5,346 nt of DNA from Clostridia bacterium. Lineage in GTDB: Bacteria; Bacillota_A; Clostridia; Oscillospirales; Acutalibacteraceae. A program made the position numbers and the translations under genes. The notes beneath the pieces are model-generated. The model was not told the origin of the DNA, searched no databases, and was given only the letters and a program-made list of their open reading frames with translations. The stretch spans positions 1-5,346 of the forward strand of contig JAFSAK010000012.1 in assembly GCA_017441045.1 (NCBI GenBank), written 5' to 3'. Positions 1 to 4,903 of the stretch are shown one piece after another. Numbering within the stretch: the stretch's first letter is position 1; each line of letters begins with the position of its first letter.

Positions 1-33
1 AATAGTCAGAACGGGAGTTTTTTATAATACCAG

Positions 34-1122
34 ATGCGATATAAAATTGATAAAAACGAGAAAACGCCTATATACGCTCAATTGTATGAGCAACTTAAAA
101 AGGATATTGTAAGCGGCGTTTATGAGTATGGAAAGAAATTGCCCTCTAAAAGATTGATGTCTGAAGAGCTTAAAGTCAGCGTTATAACGGTGGAGCATAG
201 CTATATAATGCTTTGCGAGGAAGGGTATGCGGATTCCAAAGAGAGAAGCGGATATTTTGTCACGTATAGTCCGAATGAACCGTTTTCTTCTTCAACCCGA
301 CGTAAAAACTTAATGCCCATAGGTCATATAACCTCTATTGATGATACATTTCCTTTTTCGGTTTATGCCAAAACAATGAGAAGAATACTGAGTATTTATT
401 CTGAGGATATTTTTACTAAATGTGAAGGAAGCGGATGCGGTGAACTTAAAGCCGCTATAAGCAAATATCTGTTGCGAAGCCGAGGAATAAAAGTTAAAGA
501 AAATCAAATCGTAATAGGTGCGGGAGCCGAGTATTTATACGGAATAATTGTGCAAATGCTTGGTAAAAACCGAATATATGCGGTATAAAACCCTTCCTAC
601 GAAAAAATCGAGCGGGTTTATAGGGCGAACGGAGTTAAAACCGAACTTTTACGCCTTGGGGATAACGGTATTAAAAGCGAAGAACTAAAGGGTACACGGG
701 CAACGGTACTGCATATAACACCCTATAGAAGTTTCCCAAGCGGAGTTACCGCCAATGCCTCTAAAAAGAGGGAATATATCGAGTGGAAAAACAAGGGCGA
801 AAATAGAGTGATAGTTGAGGATGATTTTGAATCGGAATTCACCTTAAAAGCCACTGCCGAGGAAACGGTCTTTTCTCTTTCGGGCGGCAAAGGGGTTATA
901 TATGTAAATACCTTCTCTAAAACTATTTCACCCTCGGTGCGTATCGGCTATATGATACTGCCCGAAGATATGGTGGAAACATACGAAAAAACGGTGGGCT
1001 TTTATTCCTGCACGGTGCCTTATTTTAATCAGTTGGTTTTGGCGCAGTTTATTGAAAACGGAGATTTCGAACGCTCTATTAACCGCGCAAGAAGAAAATT
1101 ACGAAAATCTATAGATAAGTAA
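34..1122 (+). pseudogene. Broken MocR/PdxR-type regulator (GntR helix-turn-helix plus aminotransferase-like domain)
   Basis: An intact MocR protein is a transcription factor that uses a PLP-binding aminotransferase fold as its sensor. Here one frame runs from ATG 34 to TAA 1120-1122 and is interrupted only by TAA at 586-588. Codons 1-75 read as a GntR winged helix (TPIYAQLYEQLK, KLPSKRLMSEEL, RSGYFV). Later parts match the aminotransferase domain: GSGCGELKAAISKYL, IVIGAGAEYLYG, then after the stop NPSYEKIERVYRANG, VEDDFESEF, and TFSKTISPSVRIGY with the expected PLP lysine at codon 296 (919-921). The family usually has Glu or Asp before N-P-x-Y, so GAA to TAA is the simplest origin of the stop. 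The usual TPSHQFPTG motif reads TPYRSFPSG, which suggests decay. The frame ends at codon 362 after the RARRKLRK helix, while relatives have roughly 450-500 residues, so the C-terminal subdomain is missing. The first 184 codons could still give a DNA-binding fragment. Family assignment is secure; the natural target is unknown because the upstream neighbour lies outside the window. Confidence 0.88.
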
Positions 1123-1150
1123 AAATAGCAGTCATCCGACTGCTATTTTT
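1121..1150. terminator. Bidirectional intrinsic terminator between convergent genes
   Basis: A perfect 13-bp inverted repeat, AAAAATAGCAGTC and its complement, encloses a 4-nt loop (ATCC). It has a GC-containing core and A/T flanks, so a T run follows the hairpin on both strands. It begins inside the stop codon of the broken MocR gene (1120-1122) and ends one base before the nth stop codon (1152-1154 on the minus strand). It can therefore end transcription from both sides. A second T run at 1155-1160 strengthens the plus-strand direction. Confidence 0.88.
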
Positions 1151-1151
1151 G

Positions 1152-1787
1152 TTATTTTTTCTTTATCTTTTTGGGGCAGAAATCTTCCATAGGACATTTT
1201 TCGCAATATGCCTTTCTTGCGGTGCAGATATCTCTTCCGAAAAGCACGCTTCTATGGCAAAAATCATTGGATTTTTCGGGGGGAAGAAGTTGGCGCATAG
1301 CATCTTCCACCTTGCGCGGCTCGTTTGTTTTTACAAGTCCCAAACGGTTGCAAAGACGGATGAAATGAGTATCCGTAACAACGGCGGGCTTGCCGTAAAC
1401 ATCACCTACGACTAAATTGGCGGTTTTTCTTCCAACGCCCGAAAGTGTAACGAGTTCTTCAATTGTATCGGGAACGCGGCCGCCAAAATCTTCGGTGATT
1501 TTCTTGCCGATTTCTACTAAATCGCGGGCCTTGGTTTTATAAAGTCCGCAGGTTTTTATAAGTTCTTCAACCCGCTTTATTGGCGCCGCTCCCATAGAAT
1601 TTGCATCGGGAAATTCGCGAAATAGCGCGGGGGTAACGAGATTTACTCTCGCATCGGTGCATTGAGCCGAAAGGCGCGTTGCTATAAGAAGTTGAAAAGC
1701 GTCTCTATACTCAAGGGAACATATAGCGTCGGGGTAGAGGTTTTCCAGTGCCTCGACGGCCTTTAATGTTATTTCTTTTTTGGTCAT
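1152..1787 (-). CDS. nth: Endonuclease III, base-excision repair DNA glycosylase/AP lyase
   Basis: The enzyme removes oxidised pyrimidines from DNA and nicks the resulting abasic site. The 211-residue product has the normal family length. Visible motifs are LLIATRLSAQCTD (residues 33-45), the helix-hairpin-helix LSGVGRKTAN (115-124) with catalytic Lys121, and VVTDTHFIRLCNRLG (136-150) with catalytic Asp139. The C-terminal [4Fe-4S] motif is C188-x6-C195-x2-C198-x5-C204, exactly the spacing of E. coli Nth. The ATG is one base after the TGA of the upstream PTS gene (TGATATG) and has no convincing Shine-Dalgarno of its own, so translation probably depends on re-initiation or coupling. The product ends in a lysine-rich tail (KKIKKK) just before the shared terminator. 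All key residues are present, so it should be active. Confidence 0.97.
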   Translation of the reverse strand: MTKKEITLKAVEALENLYPDAICSLEYRDAFQLLIATRLSAQCTDARVNLVTPALFREFPDANSMGAAPIKRVEELIKTCGLYKTKARDLVEIGKKITEDFGGRVPDTIEELVTLSGVGRKTANLVVGDVYGKPAVVTDTHFIRLCNRLGLVKTNEPRKVEDAMRQLLPPEKSNDFCHRSVLFGRDICTARKAYCEKCPMEDFCPKKIKKK

Positions 1788-1788
1788 A

Positions 1789-2841
1789 TCAATGGTTTAT
1801 ATCGGCGAGTTTAAGGTCGCCCGATTTAATGAATCCGAGTTTTCTCATACCTTCGGCAATTCCGAGGGTTAAAACTGCGGGAAGCACAAAGTGCATAACA
1901 ACGATTTGCAAAAGCGCCATAACGGGTTTAACTCCCGCGGCGGTCATTGCCTCAAAGGCGGAAAACTGACCTACAAGACCCGCCGAGCCCATACCCGAGC
2001 CCACGGGGTTGCTCACCATCTTTAAAAGGGCGGAAGAAATAGGTCCTAAAATCGCGCTTGAAATAATGGGGGGAAGCCATAAAATCGGCTTTTTAACAAG
2101 GTTTGGCATCTGAATCATAGAGGTACCGATGCCCTGCGCTATAAGACCGCCGAATTTATTCTCGCGGTAACTCATAACGGCAAATCCCACCATATGACAA
2201 CAGCAACCAATGGTTGTAGCGCCGGCGGCAAGACCTGTTATACCCATAGAAATGCCTATGGCGGCAGAGGAAATGGGCAGAGTTAAAAGAATGCCCATAA
2301 TTACCGAAACGATAATACCGCCAATGATGGGGGAATTATCAACATTAAAGTTAACGAGTTCTCCGAGCCACTTCATAGCGGCGGAGATATATGGGCCGAC
2401 AAAATATCCTGCGGTAGCGCCTGCAAGGATACAGCAAAGAGGGGTCAAAATGATTTCGAGTTTGGTTTTTCCCGAAACAAAGTATCCAACCTCAATGGCT
2501 ATGTAAGCGGCGATAAATGCTCCGAGGGGCTCACCTGGAGCGCCCACAGTAAAGGCACCTTGGGCGATATTCGGAAAAGCGCCAACCATACCGCAAACTG
2601 CGGCGCAAACGGTAGTTAAGGGTGATGCTTTTAATTTACAAGCAACGCCAACGCCTATTCCTGCGCCCGTTATGGTCTTGGCAACACTGCCGATGGCGGT
2701 GATATATTGACCGATGGAATTATCGCCAACAAGTTTACCAATCTGGCAGATAATGGTGCCGATAATCAGGGTTGAGAAGAGCCCGTAGGCCATTCCCGAA
2801 AGCCCATCAATAAACAGACGGTTTAAATACTTTTTAATCAT
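1789..2841 (-). CDS. PTS transporter subunit IIC, PfoR-like membrane protein
   Basis: This is a 350-residue, very hydrophobic protein of the PTS_EIIC_2 family (PfoR, once annotated as a putative toxin regulator after the Clostridium perfringens protein). IIC proteins are membrane permeases that move a sugar while IIB phosphorylates it. Family-like stretches include FIDGLSGMAYGLFSTLIIGTI (10-30), EPLGAFIAAYIAIEVGYFVS (104-123), SGKTKLEIILTPL (123-135), MVGFAVMSYREN (217-228), GGLIAQGIGTSMIQMPN (231-247) and GMGSAGLVGQFSA (283-295). About eight to ten membrane segments are expected. The run CCCH at 213-216 is unusual. The start is supported by GAAAGGA at 2851-2857, nine bases upstream of ATG. 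No IIA, IIB or sugar enzyme gene lies in the window, so the substrate is unknown and a true PTS role is unproven. The stop is one base from the nth start, indicating a shared transcript. Confidence 0.9.
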   Translation of the reverse strand: MIKKYLNRLFIDGLSGMAYGLFSTLIIGTIICQIGKLVGDNSIGQYITAIGSVAKTITGAGIGVGVACKLKASPLTTVCAAVCGMVGAFPNIAQGAFTVGAPGEPLGAFIAAYIAIEVGYFVSGKTKLEIILTPLCCILAGATAGYFVGPYISAAMKWLGELVNFNVDNSPIIGGIIVSVIMGILLTLPISSAAIGISMGITGLAAGATTIGCCCHMVGFAVMSYRENKFGGLIAQGIGTSMIQMPNLVKKPILWLPPIISSAILGPISSALLKMVSNPVGSGMGSAGLVGQFSAFEAMTAAGVKPVMALLQIVVMHFVLPAVLTLGIAEGMRKLGFIKSGDLKLADINH

Positions 2842-2867
2842 AAGTTTACATCCTTTCTTTTGGATTT

Positions 2868-2879
2868 CTCAAATTTGAG
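2868..2879. promoter_or_regulatory. Perfect 12-bp palindrome at the predicted transcription start, possible operator
   Basis: CTCAAATTTGAG is perfectly self-complementary. It sits 4 bp downstream of the minus-strand -10, across the predicted start of transcription near 2876. That position suits a repressor that blocks the PTS IIC-nth promoter. The regulator is not known, and the site does not match the cre or CodY consensus as I know them. Confidence 0.4.
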
Positions 2880-2882
2880 GTA

Positions 2883-2911
2883 ATTATAGCACTTTTTGTA
2901 TGCATTTACAA
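2883..2911 (-). promoter_or_regulatory. Promoter for the PTS IIC-nth unit, with extended -10
   Basis: Read on the minus strand, a perfect TATAAT lies at 2888-2883 preceded by TGC (an extended -10), with TTGTAA as the -35 at 2911-2906 and a spacer of 17 bp. T-rich runs on the minus strand immediately upstream (2913-2925) could act as an UP element. Transcription should start near 2876, giving a leader of about 35 nt that contains the GAAAGGA ribosome binding site. Confidence 0.72.
2896..2911. promoter_or_regulatory. TTGTA-N6-TACAA dyad over the -35, possible operator
   Basis: TTGTATGCATTTACAA has exact 5-bp inverted arms around a 6-bp spacer and covers the minus-strand -35 hexamer. TTGTA/TACAA half sites recall those of some GntR-family regulators, but that link is only suggestive. 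Part of the symmetry could come from the -35 sequence itself. Confidence 0.3.
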
Positions 2912-2951
2912 GAAAAAACAAAAAATTCCATCTAAAAAACGCGAGTTATAA

Positions 2952-2980
2952 TTGCAAGAAATAAATCTTTGTGGTAAAAT
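2952..2980 (+). promoter_or_regulatory. Probable promoter for the histidine phosphatase-ruvX operon
   Basis: TTGCAA (2952-2957), a 17-bp spacer and TAAAAT (2975-2980) preceded by TGG form an extended -10 promoter. Transcription would start near 2987, giving a very short leader in which GGTGAT (2988-2993) is the only candidate ribosome binding site, five bases before ATG 2999. An alternative -10, TATAAT at 2947-2952, would give a leader of about 40 nt but has no good -35. Either or both may be used. Confidence 0.5.
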
Positions 2981-2998
2981 GGTGGTTGGTGATAATTA

Positions 2999-3664
2999 AT
3001 GACTAAAGTTTATATGATACGCCACTGCGAAGCGATGGGCAATGTTTCCCGCGTTTTTCAGGGCACAAGTGATTTTGATATAAGCGAAACCGGCGCTATT
3101 CAACTTAAGTTTCTTAAAGAGCGTTTTAAGGATATTCATATTGATAAGATTTATTCAAGTCCCTTAATTCGCGCCGTTAAAACCGCCGAGGCCGCTACCG
3201 AAGGCAAGGGGCTTAAGGTTATAAAGGATAAGGGGCTTATTGAACTGCACGGCGGAGTGGTTGAAGGAAAACCCTTTAAAGAGGCCTTTGCCGAATATCC
3301 CCACCTTGCAGATCAATGGGATAATCACCCCGAAGATTTTCTCCCCGCAAATGGAGAAAGTATGCGAAATGCTTATAATAGAATCTGGGAAACCATCTGC
3401 CGTATAGTTAGAGAAAATAAGGGTAAAACCATTGCAATTTCTACCCATGGCGGTGTCACGAGATGTCTTATGTGCCGCCTTAAATACGGCGATATTAAAA
3501 AACTTAAAGATACCCCTTGGAGCGATAATACGGCGGTTAGTCAGATAAATTTTGATGATGAACTTAATCCCACCCTCGTATTTATGAATGACCATAGCCA
3601 CGTGCCCGATAAATATATGCCAAAGCGCAACCGAATTTCAAGCTTTATAGGAGATAAATCATGA
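2999..3664 (+). CDS. Histidine phosphatase family protein (phosphoglycerate mutase-like fold)
   Basis: Members of this superfamily transfer phosphate through a phospho-histidine intermediate, on substrates ranging from sugar phosphates to nucleotides and cobalamin precursors. The 221-residue product has a complete catalytic set: R8-H9 in MIRHCEAMGN (nucleophile His9), Arg58 in YSSPLIRAVKTAE, Glu82 in ELHGGVVEGK and His150 in ISTHGG. The usual RHGE signature is RHCE here, with Cys10 replacing Gly. The segment PANGES (116-121) is also typical. The substrate cannot be told from sequence; broad-specificity phosphatase is more likely than glycolytic mutase given the divergent core. The start is supported by the weak GGTGAT five bases upstream and by the signature beginning four residues into the protein. 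The stop overlaps the ruvX start (ATGA, 3661-3664), so the two are co-translated. Confidence 0.92.
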   Translation: MTKVYMIRHCEAMGNVSRVFQGTSDFDISETGAIQLKFLKERFKDIHIDKIYSSPLIRAVKTAEAATEGKGLKVIKDKGLIELHGGVVEGKPFKEAFAEYPHLADQWDNHPEDFLPANGESMRNAYNRIWETICRIVRENKGKTIAISTHGGVTRCLMCRLKYGDIKKLKDTPWSDNTAVSQINFDDELNPTLVFMNDHSHVPDKYMPKRNRISSFIGDKS

Positions 3665-4080
3665 TAATAATGTCGGTAGATTTAGGAAAGGCGAGAACGG
3701 GAATTGCCGTAAGTGATAGCGGCGAAAGTTTTGCATTTCCTAAAAAGGTAATAACCGAATATAATGAGGATAAACTCATTGAAAAAATCTGTCAAAGCGC
3801 CGTAGAGTATGGCGCGGAGATGATAGTCGTGGGTGTTCCTAAAAATATGGATGGCTCAAGCGGATGGCGAGCCGAGGAATGCACCGCCCTTGCCGATAAA
3901 ATAAGAGAAAAATCGGGTCTTCCCCTTAATATGTGGGATGAGAGGTGTACCACAGTTTCGGCCCATAACTATCTGAATATGAACGATACCCGAGGTAAAA
4001 AGCGTAAAGAGGTTGTGGATGCGGTGGCCGCAACCATTATCCTTGAAGATTATCTCGCATATAGAAAAAACAACAAGTAA
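3661..4080 (+). CDS. ruvX: RuvX/YqgF, putative Holliday junction resolvase or pre-16S rRNA nuclease
   Basis: YqgF family proteins have an RNase H-like fold. They have been proposed as Holliday junction resolvases and, in E. coli, implicated in 16S rRNA 5'-end maturation. The 139-residue product has the family's normal length and motifs: SVDLGKARTGIAVSD (5-19) with acidic Asp7, VVGVPKNMDGSSG (56-68), WDERCTTVSA (92-101) with Glu94, and KEVVDAVAATIILEDYL (116-132) with Asp120. All three acidic positions expected in the active site are present. AGGAGAT at 3649-3655 places the start at ATG 3661; ATG 3670 is too close to it and would remove residues before the DLG motif. The gene overlaps the phosphatase by 4 bp and is followed by a terminator. 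It lacks the alaS and ireB neighbours often seen in Firmicutes. Confidence 0.96.
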   Translation: MIIMSVDLGKARTGIAVSDSGESFAFPKKVITEYNEDKLIEKICQSAVEYGAEMIVVGVPKNMDGSSGWRAEECTALADKIREKSGLPLNMWDERCTTVSAHNYLNMNDTRGKKRKEVVDAVAATIILEDYLAYRKNNK

Positions 4081-4089
4081 TCAAGAGAG

Positions 4090-4137
4090 CAATAGGGAAA
4101 TATTGTTAAAAATTTATCTATTTTCCTATTGTTTTTT
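4090..4137 (+). terminator. Intrinsic terminator after ruvX
   Basis: CAATAGGGAAAT (4090-4101) pairs with ATTTTCCTATTG (4120-4131) through 12 bp including one G-U pair, around an 18-nt A/T-rich loop. Six T residues follow (4132-4137). It starts nine bases after the ruvX stop and closes the phosphatase-ruvX operon. Its 3' arm and T run overlap the -35 of the next promoter. Confidence 0.83.
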
Positions 4138-4157
4138 CTGTCGAAAAATGATATAAT
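4129..4157 (+). promoter_or_regulatory. Promoter for the IscU-like-GGGtGRT operon, with extended -10
   Basis: A consensus TATAAT at 4152-4157 is preceded by TGA (an extended -10), with TTGTTT at 4129-4134 and a 17-bp spacer. Transcription should start near 4164, giving a leader of about 27 nt with the strong AAAGGAG site at 4177-4183, seven bases before ATG 4191. The weak -35 is offset by the extended -10. Confidence 0.7.
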
Positions 4158-4163
4158 CATTTT
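4145..4163. promoter_or_regulatory. 19-bp dyad covering the -10 element, possible operator
   Basis: AAAATGAT (4145-4152) and ATCATTTT (4156-4163) are exact 8-bp inverted arms around ATA. The dyad covers the whole -10 hexamer and ends at the predicted transcription start, where a bound repressor would block the promoter. The region is AT-rich, so chance symmetry is possible. Confidence 0.33.
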
Positions 4164-4190
4164 GTATGAAATTTCGAAAGGAGTACACAT

Positions 4191-4883
4191 ATGAACTATT
4201 CACACGAAGTAGAAAATATGTGCCCTCTTGCTAAGGGCGCATATCACGGTCCCGCTCCCATTCCGGAGGAGGGCAGATGGGTACAGGTTAAGGAAGTAGC
4301 AGATATTTCCGGTCTTACTCACGGTATCGGCTGGTGCGCACCTCAGCAGGGCGCTTGCAAACTCACTTTAAATGTTAAAGAGGGCGTTATTGAAGAAGCT
4401 CTCGTTGAAACCATCGGTTGCTCGGGTATGACCCACTCTGCAGCTATGGCTTCCGAAATTCTTATCGGTAAAACTCTCCTTGAAGCGCTTAACACCGACC
4501 TTGTATGCGATGCTATCAATACCGCTATGAGAGAACTTTTCCTTCAGATTGTTTACGGTCGTACCCAGACCGCTTTCTCTGAAGATGGTCTTCCCGTTGG
4601 CGCAGGTCTTGAAGATTTAGGTAAGGGCCTTCGTTCTCAGACAGGTACTACCTATGCTACCAAGGTTAAAGGTCCCCGCTATCTTGAACTCGCAGAAGGT
4701 TATATCACCAAGTGCGCAGTAGATGAGAACAATACCATTATCGGTTACAAGTTCGTTCATCTCGGCAAGATGATGGAAATGATTAAAAAGGGTATGGATG
4801 CTAACGAGGCAATGGAAAAAGCAAGCGGTCAGTATGGCCGTGTTGACGATGCCGCCCGTTTAATCGATCCCCGTGAAGAATAA
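4191..4883 (+). CDS. IscU/NifU-like iron-sulfur cluster scaffold protein, GGGtGRT-associated type
   Basis: IscU-type scaffolds assemble Fe-S clusters on conserved cysteines before transfer to client proteins. Residues 45-110 look like a divergent NifU N-terminal domain: GIGWCAPQQGACKLTLNV, then ETIGCSGMTHSAAMASEIL and IGKTLLEAL, with Cys77 in the place of the central IscU cysteine (FGCGSAIASS in IscU). Cys49, Cys56 and Cys106 are further candidate ligands; Cys11 and Cys175 lie outside the core. At 230 residues it is much longer than IscU (about 130-150). Its C-terminal half (QTAFSEDGLPVGAGLEDLG, GPRYLELAEGYIT) does not resemble IscU and lacks the LHCS motif. AAAGGAG at 4177-4183 supports the start. 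Tandem stops TAATAA end the gene, and a GGGtGRT gene begins 20 bp later. Codons such as GGT, CGT and ATC suggest high expression. Homology to the scaffold is fairly secure; the exact role is not known. Confidence 0.87.
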   Translation: MNYSHEVENMCPLAKGAYHGPAPIPEEGRWVQVKEVADISGLTHGIGWCAPQQGACKLTLNVKEGVIEEALVETIGCSGMTHSAAMASEILIGKTLLEALNTDLVCDAINTAMRELFLQIVYGRTQTAFSEDGLPVGAGLEDLGKGLRSQTGTTYATKVKGPRYLELAEGYITKCAVDENNTIIGYKFVHLGKMMEMIKKGMDANEAMEKASGQYGRVDDAARLIDPREE

Positions 4884-4889
4884 TAAGGT

Positions 4890-4895
4890 GGAGGT
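4890..4895 (+). promoter_or_regulatory. Strong ribosome binding site of the GGGtGRT gene
   Basis: GGAGGT lies eight bases before ATG 4904 and is a near-perfect match to the 16S rRNA anti-Shine-Dalgarno. It fixes the start of the partial gene that runs off the window. It follows the tandem stops of the scaffold gene (4881-4886) with only three bases between, consistent with efficient translation from a shared mRNA. Confidence 0.85.
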
Positions 4896-4903
4896 AATAG
4901 ATT

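Noticed and set aside
23..28. TATAAT just before the MocR start as its promoter.
   Set aside because: It lies five bases from ATG, so the transcript would start at or in the start codon, and its -35 would fall at the window edge without a recognisable TTGACA. A leaderless message or a divergent gene cannot be judged from here.
586..588. Recoding or a changed genetic code that reads TAA as an amino acid in the MocR gene.
   Set aside because: Several intact genes in the window end with TAA (nth, ruvX, the scaffold gene), the C-terminus is also missing, and no recoding structure is evident. A nonsense mutation is simpler.
1149..1415. Plus-strand open frames opposite nth, including another at 1171-1368.
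   Set aside because: They overlap the well-conserved 3' half of nth, including its Fe-S cluster codons, and have no ribosome binding site or recognisable motif.
2842..2998. Riboswitch, T-box or small RNA in the divergent intergenic region.
   Set aside because: At 157 bp with about 35 nt and 12-40 nt of predicted leader, there is no room for a known riboswitch fold and no stem-terminator pair. Promoters and short dyads explain it.
3164..3601. Minus-strand open frame of 145 codons within the histidine phosphatase gene.
   Set aside because: It is antisense to a complete catalytic gene and reads as low-complexity shadow sequence.
4168..4179. Short palindromes GAAATTTC and TTTCGAAA before the scaffold gene.
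   Set aside because: They are 8-bp AT-rich symmetries merging into the ribosome binding site. They are expected by chance at this length.
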